Under the pieces are notes generated by a model. The model had not been told where the DNA came from. It ran no database searches and saw nothing but the letters and a program-made list of their open reading frames with translations. 64,000 nt of DNA, from contig JAQXDW010000112.1 of the NCBI GenBank assembly GCA_029251165.1, positions 1 to 64,000 of the forward strand, in the 5' to 3' direction. The translations under genes were made by a program, and so were the position numbers. The DNA comes from Myxococcota bacterium. Lineage in GTDB: Bacteria; Myxococcota_A; UBA796. Numbering within the stretch: position 1 is the stretch's first letter; the number at the start of each line of letters is the position of its first letter. This document shows positions 25,791 to 34,428 of this stretch, piece after piece.

Positions 25791-27194
25791 TTAAACTCTC
25801 CTCAGCTGGCGCAGGTCGTCCCGTTGAATCGCTCCGGTCAGCAGCCCGACACCGCCATACACTCCCGCCCCCACGGTCACCATCACCAGCACATGCATCG
25901 TCGGGAGCAGCACCAGGACCAGGGCCATGACCGCTGCCGGCACGATGACCCTCAGGAGGGTCATCGGCAGCCTCAGGCCGGTGACCACAGGCTGAATCCG
26001 CCACCTCAGCCACACCATCAGCATGATCTCTGTGCCCAGCGTGGTCGCGGCTGCGCCAGCGGCTCCATGGGCGGGAATGATCAGGAGGTTGGCGATGAGG
26101 TTGAGGATCGCTGCCAGGAGCACGCCGCGAGTGCGGTCGCCCTGACGGTTCAGTGCGGACAGGGTAGTCGCAAAGCCGTTGTTGAGGAAGCGGAGCGGCA
26201 GCAGTGGGGCCATGATCATGAAGGGAGTCGCGCTCACCGAGAAGTCGGCTCCCCCGATAAAGACCATCAGCGGCTCTGCCAGCAGCAAGCCGCCCACCGA
26301 CGCCGGCAGGCCGATCGCCAGCAGCACGCGGCTGACAAACGACAGCTCCGCGCCGGCCTGCTCGGGCCGACCGAGGTGACGAGACATGCGCGGGAAGACG
26401 CCGGTGGTCAGTGTGTTTGCGATGACGGGAAACAGCGCGATGAGCATCACCGCGCCCCGGTAGCTGCCCACCGCTGCATCATCGTGCATCCAGGCGAGGA
26501 TGACGACATCGACGCTGAGGTAGAGGCTCCCAAAGAGCAGGTTCAGGCCAAACGGCAGCGCCTCGCGAACCAGGGCTGCCAGCGAGGGAAGCGATGGTCT
26601 CACCCAGGAGCAGCTGAGGTGACGGCGGAACATGTGCGCGATGATGCCCAGGGTAAGCAGGCCATCGACGACCTGGGCGACAAAGACGCTGACCAATCCG
26701 GCACCCGACAGCAGCATCAGCACGGTCACGCCCACCAGGGCCACCCGACCCGCGAGGTGTCCGTACACGCTGAGCTTCATCTGCCGGCTGGCATGAATGG
26801 CGGCCTCTGGGATGGAGGCCATCGACTGCAGCCCCAGCGCCAGGGCGCCGAGCGCCGCTGCTGCAACCACCGAGGCCCGACCGTCCAGTCCGATCGCGAT
26901 CAGCACAATGAGCAGGCCGGTCAAGAGGGAGAGCCCGATGGTCGCGATCAGGCCGGCTGAGACCAGCTCATCGGCTCGCTCGGGCTCGCGCGACAGCGCC
27001 CGGTTGATCAGCCGCTCCATGCCCAGCGTTGCGCCAAACAACATCAGATTGACGAGCGTCATGACGTAGCCATAGACGCCGAAGCCTTCGACCCCGAGCA
27101 TGCGCATCAGCAGGACATTGATCGACAGCCCCGAGCCGAGCCGAAAGAGCTGCGCGATGCCGAGGAAGATCAGGTTTCCTTTTTTCTTAGGCAT
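25791..27194 (-). CDS. Wzx-type polysaccharide flippase
   Basis: A 467-residue integral membrane protein of the MATE/MOP polysaccharide flippase family, with about 12-14 hydrophobic helices spread along the whole length. The N-terminus MPKKKGNLIFLGIAQLFRLG and the early 'VNLMLFGATLGMERLINR' pattern are typical of Wzx proteins. It would move the undecaprenyl-linked repeat unit across the inner membrane. The ATG at 27194 overlaps the stop of the O-antigen ligase gene by eight bases and begins at the expected position; an in-frame start at 27233 would lie deeper in the upstream gene. The stop TAA is adjacent to the GTG of the GT4 gene. Confidence 0.92.
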   Translation of the reverse strand: MPKKKGNLIFLGIAQLFRLGSGLSINVLLMRMLGVEGFGVYGYVMTLVNLMLFGATLGMERLINRALSREPERADELVSAGLIATIGLSLLTGLLIVLIAIGLDGRASVVAAAALGALALGLQSMASIPEAAIHASRQMKLSVYGHLAGRVALVGVTVLMLLSGAGLVSVFVAQVVDGLLTLGIIAHMFRRHLSCSWVRPSLPSLAALVREALPFGLNLLFGSLYLSVDVVILAWMHDDAAVGSYRGAVMLIALFPVIANTLTTGVFPRMSRHLGRPEQAGAELSFVSRVLLAIGLPASVGGLLLAEPLMVFIGGADFSVSATPFMIMAPLLPLRFLNNGFATTLSALNRQGDRTRGVLLAAILNLIANLLIIPAHGAAGAAATTLGTEIMLMVWLRWRIQPVVTGLRLPMTLLRVIVPAAVMALVLVLLPTMHVLVMVTVGAGVYGGVGLLTGAIQRDDLRQLRRV

Positions 27195-28503
27195 CCGCAC
27201 GGACCTCTGCATGGTGAACGACCGCGAGGCCAAATCCGAGCATCAGGTAAGCCATGGCAAACGTCAGCAGGCCGAGGGTCGAGGCCATGAGCGCCAGCGC
27301 CGCCATTCCCGTGACCAGACCAATGATGCGGTTTTGATGGGCACCTCGGGGGCTTCGCCGGAGGCCGGTGTACATCGTCCAGGCCACCGCGCCGAGAAAC
27401 ATCGACATAAACAGCAGGCCGATGATGCCCTGCTCGCTGGCGACCTCCAGGTAAGAGTTGTGCACGGGGCGCAGGCGTCCGGTCAGCGAGGTGTACCCAG
27501 AGGCCATCGGTCCGTTGCCCGGTCCCGCCCCCAGCAGCCAGTGATCGCGAAAGACCTGTAGGCCCTGCTCCAGGAGGAGACGGCGCTCCGTGAGGCTGAC
27601 ATCCTCGATCACCGCGCCGCCCTTCAGGTTTACGATGAGCTGGCGGACGCGAAACAGCATCTGCTCCAGATCCACGACCAGCGGCGTGCCCGCCAGCGCT
27701 GCGGCCAGGCAGGTGCCCAGCTCTCTGCGCCGCTCACGAAAGAGCAACACACAGGCCGGAGTGATCAGCAGCCCGACTGCGAGCGCGGTGCGCGACATGC
27801 TCATCAGGATCACCAGCGGCGCCAGCAGCAGCAGCGCCATCCGAACCAGTCGGTACACAGGCCGCGTGTCATCCACCAGTCCGCCCAGCAGGATCGGTGT
27901 CAGCAGCAGGACGATGGTCGCCCACTCGTTTGGATCCCCCATGGTCCCCGACGAGCGGCCTGTGGCGGTCCGGGTGGCCACCACCGTCAGGACCAGCGCG
28001 CCGAGGAACAGCGCCCCCATGTATCGATACAGCGGCTGGAGCGGGCGGCTGGCGAGGATGGTGTAGGTCAGCGCGACCAGGATGGTCATCATGCCGCCGG
28101 CGGCGAGGTTGAACTTGCCGACACTCAGGGTGTCGGTGAGCACAAGCTGCACCGCTGTGACCAGCACCATCGCGGACATCGCCGTCAGCACGGGGTGCCA
28201 CAGCAGCGGCCGGGTCCGGCTGAGCAGCACATGAACGCCCCAGGCCGCGATGCTGGCCAGCACGGTCAGCTTGGAGGCGGTGATCGGGAAGGCGTCGAAC
28301 GAGACACCGGTCTCTCCGAGGCGGTCAAACAGGATGCCAGAGAACATCAGCGAGATGAGCAGGTAGGGACGTGCGATGCAGACCAGGCCGATCAGGATGC
28401 TGAGGATCCCCAGCAGCGTCAGGAGCGGCTGCTGAGAAATGGCCAGCCCGAACACTGCTCCGAGCGCTGCCAGCGGGAGGCCCAGCCGCCGCGTCGTGGT
28501 CAT
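27187..28503 (-). CDS. O-antigen ligase / Wzy-type polymerase
   Basis: A 438-residue multi-spanning membrane protein of the O-antigen ligase/polymerase superfamily. About ten to twelve hydrophobic segments flank a periplasmic loop that contains 'LLGAGPGNG' and 'VHNSYLEVASEQGIIG', the hallmark His/Asn motif of the Wzy_C domain. In this locus, with a flippase and a BY-kinase, the more likely job is polymerisation of repeat units rather than ligation to lipid A. The start ATG overlaps the stop of the BY-kinase gene (ATGA), and the stop overlaps the flippase start, so the three genes are tightly coupled. No separate Wzy-like gene is visible nearby. Confidence 0.9.
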   Translation of the reverse strand: MTTTRRLGLPLAALGAVFGLAISQQPLLTLLGILSILIGLVCIARPYLLISLMFSGILFDRLGETGVSFDAFPITASKLTVLASIAAWGVHVLLSRTRPLLWHPVLTAMSAMVLVTAVQLVLTDTLSVGKFNLAAGGMMTILVALTYTILASRPLQPLYRYMGALFLGALVLTVVATRTATGRSSGTMGDPNEWATIVLLLTPILLGGLVDDTRPVYRLVRMALLLLAPLVILMSMSRTALAVGLLITPACVLLFRERRRELGTCLAAALAGTPLVVDLEQMLFRVRQLIVNLKGGAVIEDVSLTERRLLLEQGLQVFRDHWLLGAGPGNGPMASGYTSLTGRLRPVHNSYLEVASEQGIIGLLFMSMFLGAVAWTMYTGLRRSPRGAHQNRIIGLVTGMAALALMASTLGLLTFAMAYLMLGFGLAVVHHAEVRADA

Positions 28504-31040
28504 TGTCTCTCGGACTCACACGTGGACTGACGGTCCTGAAAGCAGCGATAGTGTCCTGCAGTCACGGTGTTCAGAACGGCGGTCAGGCGGCTCCGATCAG
28601 CGTGAATGATGGTCACGGTGCAGGAGGATGCGAAGTCCAGCGAGATGCTGGCATCCGTTGTTCCCCGTGCGTTCTGGTCGTCGCAGCGGACGAGCAGCTT
28701 GGAGGTGTCGGGATCTGCTGAGGTAAAGCGGATGCTGCTGGAGGGCGCTGCTGGCTGCTGGACGTCTACAGGAGCATCGATGGCTTGGAGAGGGGATAAC
28801 GTGGGCTGCTCTATGGGGGCGTCGTTGAGGAACCACATGCCCAGCATGATGCCGACTCCGACCAGGGCGAACGAGGTCAGCACGGCGGCTGCGATGCCGG
28901 CCACGAGCCAGCGCGGACGACTCCGCTTTACCTCGGCGGAGCGCGCAGGTGTATCGGGGACGTCTGCCTGAATGGACGGATCCAGCTGGTAGTAGTAGTC
29001 GCTCTTTGGATCCAGCTTCACGCCGTTGAGGATGGTGCCGCGCACTCGCGCTCCCGCACGGCGCAGACGCGCCAGAGTCCGTACCGCGTGCTCCTCGCGG
29101 ACCGTGCCGCTGCGCACCAGCATGATGACATCGGTGTCTGCCGCCATCACCAGTGAGTCTGAGACCGGCAGGACTGGTGGAGAGTCGATGAGCACCATTG
29201 GAAAGCGCTTGCTCAGCGTGGTGAGGACCTCCCGGAAGCGCGTGCCGGTCAGCAGCTCATTGGGATCGTTCACCATGGCGCCGCAGGGCAGGGCATAGAG
29301 ATTGGGGACGGCGGTGGGCTCAACCATCTCCAGCGGATTCTCCGTTTCATCGGAGAGCGCATCGGCCAGCCCAGGAGCCTGATCGAGATCGAGCAGGTTG
29401 TGTATCCGGGGCCGGCGCATGTCGGCATCGATGACGAGCGTCGCGATGCCCAGGCTCGCAAAGGAGATGGCCAGTCCCAAGATGGTCTCGGTCTTGCCCT
29501 CTGCCGGCTGACTGGAGGTGATCAGGAAGCGCTGGTGGGTCATGATCACCAGGGTTCGAGGATCCTTCGACGAGGGCGTCACGTTGAGGATGGCGCGGAT
29601 GGCACGGAAGCTCTCTGCAGTCGGAGACTGCGGATTGGTGTGCGGGAAGAGCGCCCGCTGCCGCACGGTGAGGCCTGGGGAGAGCAGCGGCAGGCTGCCC
29701 AGCAAGGGCACGTCGAGGAGTGCCTCAGTACGGGGAATGGAGCGGATGGTGTCGTCGAGTCGGTAGCGCAGCAGGGCCAGACCGATGCCGCCGCCAAGGC
29801 CCACCAGCAGCGCCACGACCATGTTCAGCGGCAGGTTTGGCCGTGCGGGACGACGGGGAGGAACGGCGAGCTCGATGATGCGGACATCGTTGAGCCGGGT
29901 GCGGGACTGAAGCTCGACCTCGGCACCACGCTCCGACAGCGATCCGTACAGCTTGCGGAGCCGATTCTCCTCCATCTTGAGGGTGTCGTAATTGTCCTGG
30001 AGGCGCTGCTTATCCAGCAGCTCAACTTTGACCAGATCCAGCTCACTGTTCAGTCGGACGAGCTGCCTGGTGAAGATGCGCAGCTCTGCCCGCTCTCCCT
30101 CGACCAGTCGCCCGATCTCCTCGGCGATCAGGGCCTCTACTCTTCCGATTCGCTCGACAGCTTGTTTGTATGTGGGGTGTCGCTCTTCATAGCGGGCGAA
30201 CACCTCTGCCGTCTCGGTCAGCACCAGTGCGTGCTGCTCGCTGAGCGCATTGAGCGCCGGACTCTCAAAGGCGCTGACAAGGATGTCGTACTGGTTGTTT
30301 CGCAGCAGACGACGGTGCTCCGAGATCTGACTCTCCAGCAGTGCATGCCCGGTGGTGACCTCTCCCAGTGCCACCTGAAGCGCGGTCATCCGCCGGGTGA
30401 TGTCGTCGACCTTCTCCTCAATGTCGATGAGGTCATTGCTCTCTTTAAACGAGATGATCGACTGGGTTGCGTCCTGCAGGTCCTCTCGGTAGGTCCCGGT
30501 CTGTCCCTCCAGCCAAACCTGAGTGTCGCGAGCCGCCTCGGTTCGGGCTGCGAGGTTCTGCCCCCGATAGACCTCCGCGACCAGGTTTGCCAAGACTGCG
30601 GCCCGCTCTGGGTTGTGATGTTCCACACGGATTTCAACAAGTTGAGTGTCTTCGCGGGGACCGACGGTCATTCGCTCTTTCAGCTCATCGGTCCCATCGC
30701 GCCCACTCAGATCGTCGTAGCCGGCCTCGTTGTACGCGGCGATGACCGACTCACGTACACTGCGACTCAGGATGACCTGAATCTGGGTACGCGCTCGGTC
30801 GCGACGCTCGAGGTAGCCAGCCTCGTCAAAGCTGACGACAGCGTTGACATCGACCTCTTGACCGGCACGGGGCATCAACTGAATGAGTGCAATCGCCTCA
30901 TAAATTGGTGTGCTCAGTTTCGTGCCAACAAGCGCAACCACCAGGACCACTCCGAGAAAGAGGAGGGTCGTCCGGCGATGCTGGCGAAGGATATCCCACA
31001 GGTCTGCGGGATTAAGTCCAGAGTCTTTAGATGAAGTCAC
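28500..31040 (-). CDS. Wzc-like co-polymerase/BY-kinase with extra C-terminal membrane-anchored tail
   Basis: An 846-residue polysaccharide co-polymerase. A Wzz domain with TM1 at about 27-43 and TM2 at about 405-425 brackets a long periplasmic coiled-coil region. The cytoplasmic bacterial tyrosine kinase follows: Walker A-like SSQPAEGKT (509-517), Walker A' LVIDADMRRP (535-544), Walker B MVLIDSPP (615-622) and a short Tyr cluster YYY at 682-684. Normal BY-kinases end with the Tyr cluster. Here a third hydrophobic segment (about 711-737) follows, then about 110 residues with Cys at 786, 807, 833 and 841 predicted to be extracytoplasmic. Its ATG is the first gene of the left-running polysaccharide operon, with the divergent propeller gene only 43 bp away. 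It should control chain length and export by autophosphorylation. Confidence 0.92.
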   Translation of the reverse strand: MTSSKDSGLNPADLWDILRQHRRTTLLFLGVVLVVALVGTKLSTPIYEAIALIQLMPRAGQEVDVNAVVSFDEAGYLERRDRARTQIQVILSRSVRESVIAAYNEAGYDDLSGRDGTDELKERMTVGPREDTQLVEIRVEHHNPERAAVLANLVAEVYRGQNLAARTEAARDTQVWLEGQTGTYREDLQDATQSIISFKESNDLIDIEEKVDDITRRMTALQVALGEVTTGHALLESQISEHRRLLRNNQYDILVSAFESPALNALSEQHALVLTETAEVFARYEERHPTYKQAVERIGRVEALIAEEIGRLVEGERAELRIFTRQLVRLNSELDLVKVELLDKQRLQDNYDTLKMEENRLRKLYGSLSERGAEVELQSRTRLNDVRIIELAVPPRRPARPNLPLNMVVALLVGLGGGIGLALLRYRLDDTIRSIPRTEALLDVPLLGSLPLLSPGLTVRQRALFPHTNPQSPTAESFRAIRAILNVTPSSKDPRTLVIMTHQRFLITSSQPAEGKTETILGLAISFASLGIATLVIDADMRRPRIHNLLDLDQAPGLADALSDETENPLEMVEPTAVPNLYALPCGAMVNDPNELLTGTRFREVLTTLSKRFPMVLIDSPPVLPVSDSLVMAADTDVIMLVRSGTVREEHAVRTLARLRRAGARVRGTILNGVKLDPKSDYYYQLDPSIQADVPDTPARSAEVKRSRPRWLVAGIAAAVLTSFALVGVGIMLGMWFLNDAPIEQPTLSPLQAIDAPVDVQQPAAPSSSIRFTSADPDTSKLLVRCDDQNARGTTDASISLDFASSCTVTIIHADRSRLTAVLNTVTAGHYRCFQDRQSTCESERQ

Positions 31041-31083
31041 AACAGGCCTAAAAATAGCACACGGATCAAGCTAACCTTGTGCG

Positions 31084-32073
31084 GTGTCAACTTATTACAT
31101 CACTGGTGGTCGTCAGCGACAGGCTCGGCTGCGCTCTCGTGACGAATGGCATGCCTATGGCAAGGCCGTTCTCGTTTATCTCGATACTCGTACCGGCGAG
31201 TCACGGTGTGTGCTGGAGTATGAGTCTCCGCCCGGGCGGCGGCCGCAGAAAGACCCATCGTTTGTGTTCAAGGCTGGCGCCTGGGACGGAGACGACCTGT
31301 TGCTGTGTACGCAAACCGAGATCATCGTCTTTGATCCACGGACCGAGACCATTCGCCGCACGGTCAGTCATCCATGGCTCAACGACGTTCACCACGTCGA
31401 GCGCTTCGAGGGCCGGCTGCACGTGGTCTCCACGGGACTGGATGCGCTGCTCGTGTTCGATGAAGCGGACCAGGACATTGTTGAGGTCCACAGCGTCAAC
31501 GACACCGACACCTGGAGCCGCTTCGATCAGGACACAGACTATCGCCTCGTGTCCACCACCAAGCCCCACATGTCCCACCCCAATTTTGTCTATCGTCACC
31601 ACGGGGAGCGCTGGGTCAGCCGGTTCGAGCAGCGTGACACGCGCCGTATTGACGGTACACAAGTGTCTCTGCGGCTGGCCGACGATCCGGTCCATGATGG
31701 TGTGGTCGTGGGGGACGATGTCTGGTTCACCGTTGTCAGTGGGCAGGTCGTCGTCACCCGACCCGCTGAGCAGCGTGTCCTCGCACGCTACGATCTCAAC
31801 GCCATGGCGCCTCGCTCATCGCGTCCGCTAGGCTGGTGCCGCGGCATCCACGTGACCCCGGAGCACACCCTGCTGGGCTTCTCGCGGCTTCGACCGACGC
31901 AGCTGAAGCAGAACCTCTCCTGGCTGCGTCGGCCGCTCGGCAAGCAGCTTGAGCCCCTTCCAACGCGGGTCTGTGCCTATGACCTTCAGGGTGGAAAGAA
32001 ACTTGAGTCCTGGACTATAGAGTCTCTGGGGATCAGCAGCATCTTCAGCATACTCCCCGCACAGTCCTCATGA
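31084..32073 (+). CDS. Beta-propeller-like protein of polysaccharide locus
   Basis: A 329-residue protein of unnamed function. Repeated short strands with GDDLLLCTQTEIIVFDP, GRLHVVSTGLDALLVFDE and DDVWFTVVSGQVVV-like blades indicate a six- or seven-bladed beta-propeller. 'HPWLNDVHHVERFEG' is reminiscent of proteins found beside exopolysaccharide glycosyltransferases in several phyla. No signal peptide or lipobox is present, so it is probably cytoplasmic. The GTG start at 31084 follows a very short leader; the promoter must lie in the 43-bp gap shared with the BY-kinase gene. The stop overlaps the deacetylase start by four bases (ATGA). It may bind or process sugar intermediates, but this is inference. 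Confidence 0.78.
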   Translation: MSTYYITGGRQRQARLRSRDEWHAYGKAVLVYLDTRTGESRCVLEYESPPGRRPQKDPSFVFKAGAWDGDDLLLCTQTEIIVFDPRTETIRRTVSHPWLNDVHHVERFEGRLHVVSTGLDALLVFDEADQDIVEVHSVNDTDTWSRFDQDTDYRLVSTTKPHMSHPNFVYRHHGERWVSRFEQRDTRRIDGTQVSLRLADDPVHDGVVVGDDVWFTVVSGQVVVTRPAEQRVLARYDLNAMAPRSSRPLGWCRGIHVTPEHTLLGFSRLRPTQLKQNLSWLRRPLGKQLEPLPTRVCAYDLQGGKKLESWTIESLGISSIFSILPAQSS

Positions 32074-33047
32074 ATACGCCACTCGATCGAGGAATCTTTA
32101 CCCTCAGCTTAGACTTTGAGCTGGTCTGGGGGTCACGGGACCTGTATGCCGATCCCGCCTCGCTCATTGCGCAGGCTCAGCTCACCCGAGAGCGTGTCTT
32201 TGAGCGCCTGCTGTCGCTGCTGACCACCAACGGCATCACCGCCACCTGGGCGACGGTTGGCCACCTGTTCCTCCAGAGCGCATCCCGACAAGACGGCCTC
32301 TTGCACCCCACCCTCACGCCTCCACAGCACTCCTGGCGATCGACGCCATGGTTTGAGGGTGTCCCGGAGGGCAGCGAGGCAGAGCACCCCACATGGTACG
32401 GACGCAGTCTGCTCTTGAGGCTCAAGGACGCCGAGCAAGACATCGGAAGCCACAGCTTCTCTCACGCCATCTTCGGTGATCCAGGCTGCTCACGCGAATG
32501 CGCGGAGTCTGAGCTCGCTCGCTGCGTCTCGGCTGCAGCAGACCTCGACATTGAGCTGCGCTCGTTTGTCTTTCCCCGCAACCAGGTCGGTCACGTCGAG
32601 CTGCTGGGGAAGTATGGCTTCACCTGCTGGCGGGGCAGCGCGCCGGTCTGGTACCACAACAAGAGGCTACCTGGCGCCATCCGGCGCGTAGCACACTTCG
32701 TCGCGGTCGGCGCTGCGGTCAGCCCGGTGACGGTTCTGCCCTACCGAGATCCACACGGACTGTGGTGTATTCCAGCCTCTGGCTCCTTCCTGCCGACCTA
32801 CGGAGTCCGACGCATCATTCCGATCCGTCAGCGCGTTCGGCGGGCCATCCGCGGCATCGATGCTGCGGCAGCAGAGCGACGGGTCAGTCACTTCTGGCTG
32901 CATCCGATCAACCTGGCGGACGATCCGAAGCGCCTGCTGGATGCGATGGCACAGATCATCGAGCATGCTGCCCGGCTTCGAGATCAGGGGCGGCTTGAGA
33001 TCGACTCGATGGCGGCGATTGCAGCGCAGGCAGAGGCGCGCAGCTGA
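32070..33047 (+). CDS. Polysaccharide deacetylase (NodB-like)
   Basis: A 325-residue NodB-type deacetylase. The first catalytic motif is 'LSLDFELVWG', with one Asp as base, and the metal-binding HxxxH is 'GSHSFSH'. 'FVFPRNQVGHVELLGKYGF' corresponds to motif 3. 'SHFWLHPINL' supplies the late His. There is no signal peptide, which fits enzymes that deacetylate a lipid-linked intermediate in the cytoplasm or belong to the PIG-L/NodB-like EPS-modifying group; an extracellular role would need a leader that is absent. The ATG overlaps the stop of the propeller gene (ATGA). It is convergent with the phosphoglycosyl transferase gene, with about 28 bp between them. Confidence 0.88.
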   Translation: MNTPLDRGIFTLSLDFELVWGSRDLYADPASLIAQAQLTRERVFERLLSLLTTNGITATWATVGHLFLQSASRQDGLLHPTLTPPQHSWRSTPWFEGVPEGSEAEHPTWYGRSLLLRLKDAEQDIGSHSFSHAIFGDPGCSRECAESELARCVSAAADLDIELRSFVFPRNQVGHVELLGKYGFTCWRGSAPVWYHNKRLPGAIRRVAHFVAVGAAVSPVTVLPYRDPHGLWCIPASGSFLPTYGVRRIIPIRQRVRRAIRGIDAAAAERRVSHFWLHPINLADDPKRLLDAMAQIIEHAARLRDQGRLEIDSMAAIAAQAEARS

Positions 33048-33075
33048 GGTTGACCGGGTCGAGCCGGGGCGCGGC

Positions 33076-34428
33076 TCAGGACCCCGGCTTGAAGAGCACT
33101 GTCTGCACGGTCTTCAGCAGGATCAGCCCATAGAGGGTCATGCTCATCTCTTGGGCAGCGTAGAGGTCATAGCAGAGCTTCTCCGCAGCATCACTGTCGG
33201 TTGCCCCGTAGCGATAGCGGACCTGGGCCCAGCCGGTCAGTCCAGGCTTGACCGCTGCGCGCAAGGAGAAGTATGGGATCTGCTCCTTGAGACGCGTGAC
33301 AAAGAACGGCCGCTCTGGGCGCGGTCCCACAATGGCCATGTCGCCCTTCAGGACGTTGAAGAACTGCGGAAGCTCGTCGATCCGGCTCCGTCGCAAGAAG
33401 CGACCGGTACGGGTCACGCGGATGTCGTTGGCGCCCTTCGACCACACCGGACCGGTCTCTGACTCTGCGTTGTGGGTCATGGTGCGCAGCTTGATGATGG
33501 TGAACCGCTTCTCGCTTCGCCCCACGCGCTCTTGGGTAAAGAACACCGGGCCGGAGCTCTCGAGCTTGATGGCGACCGCCGCGGCTGCCATCAAGGGCGC
33601 AGACAGCAGCAGACCGGTCAGGGAAAACACAATGTCGGCGGCCCGCTGGGCAGCGGCTCCGATTCCGCGGACTCCTGAGAATTGAGGGCCGAACAGCAAG
33701 GCGGCATCGTTGAGCAGGTAGATGGGCACCTTGCCCGTCAGGCGCTTGTAGACCGTGACCATGTCCTCGACATGGACCCCTGCGGTCTTGAAGTCCAGCA
33801 GTCGCCCGGCGAGGCCGTTTTGAAGCACTCCTGTTCGCGCGATGATGATGGAGTCCACGCGACGCTCAGCGATGAGCGCCGACAGATCCTCCGTGCCGTC
33901 AATGAACCCCAGCACGTCGTAGACCTGGTCGGGATCGGGATTCCGCGCGATGACCTCTGCGAGGATGTGTCCCGCCTCCGTGTCACCGAGAATTAGGGTT
34001 CGAATTCGGGTCGCAAGACGGGGCCGGAACGATGAGAGCGCGAGCCGCCAGGACGGCAGCAGGATGCCAAAGATCAGGTTGGCCAGAAGGGTCACGCTGC
34101 GCCCGAACAGCCAGTCCGGCAGCAGATAGAACACAATCATCTGCGTCATTGCCGCCACTCCGATCGCGCCCAGCAAGCGGAAGAGAAAGAGCGGACGCCG
34201 GAAGTTCCGCTGAACGTCGTATCCCTCCACCACATACAGCAGCAGCATGTTGGTCAGCACAAAGATGGTGCTTGCGCCAGTGTGGTCGCTGAGGATGCTG
34301 GGCAGCGATTCTGCGCCGGTGCCAAACCGAATGATGTGTGCTGCAGAGAGCGCTACCAGGAGCAGGACAACATCCCCAGCGAGATACAGCAGCGGGCGTC
34401 GCGGGGTGTCGATTCCAAGCAGGGTCAT
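33076..34428 (-). CDS. Polyprenyl-phosphate phosphoglycosyl transferase (initiating sugar transferase)
   Basis: A 450-residue polytopic enzyme of the WcaJ/WbaP type, which starts repeat-unit synthesis by moving a sugar-1-phosphate onto undecaprenyl phosphate. Four to five hydrophobic segments occupy about residues 12-130, followed by a Rossmann-like domain (RTLILGDTEAGHILAEVI). The catalytic C-terminal domain holds 'GPVFFTQERVGRSEKRF', 'IIKLRTMTHNAE', 'RRSRIDELPQFFNVLKGDM', 'IVGPRPERPFF' and 'KPGLTGWAQVRYRYG', all family signatures; the Asp-Glu of 'RIDELPQ' is the catalytic dyad. It is the second gene of a left-running pair, its ATG overlapping the upstream GT4 stop by four bases (ATGA). Confidence 0.95.
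   Translation of the reverse strand: MTLLGIDTPRRPLLYLAGDVVLLLVALSAAHIIRFGTGAESLPSILSDHTGASTIFVLTNMLLLYVVEGYDVQRNFRRPLFLFRLLGAIGVAAMTQMIVFYLLPDWLFGRSVTLLANLIFGILLPSWRLALSSFRPRLATRIRTLILGDTEAGHILAEVIARNPDPDQVYDVLGFIDGTEDLSALIAERRVDSIIIARTGVLQNGLAGRLLDFKTAGVHVEDMVTVYKRLTGKVPIYLLNDAALLFGPQFSGVRGIGAAAQRAADIVFSLTGLLLSAPLMAAAAVAIKLESSGPVFFTQERVGRSEKRFTIIKLRTMTHNAESETGPVWSKGANDIRVTRTGRFLRRSRIDELPQFFNVLKGDMAIVGPRPERPFFVTRLKEQIPYFSLRAAVKPGLTGWAQVRYRYGATDSDAAEKLCYDLYAAQEMSMTLYGLILLKTVQTVLFKPGS

Noticed and set aside
25824..26960. Long plus-strand open frame opposite the flippase gene
   Set aside because: Composition is dominated by Gln, Arg, His and Asp typical of the antisense of hydrophobic membrane genes; no family resemblance.
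29400..31034. Long plus-strand open frame opposite the BY-kinase gene
   Set aside because: The kinase motifs on the minus strand are unambiguous, so this frame is an antisense shadow.
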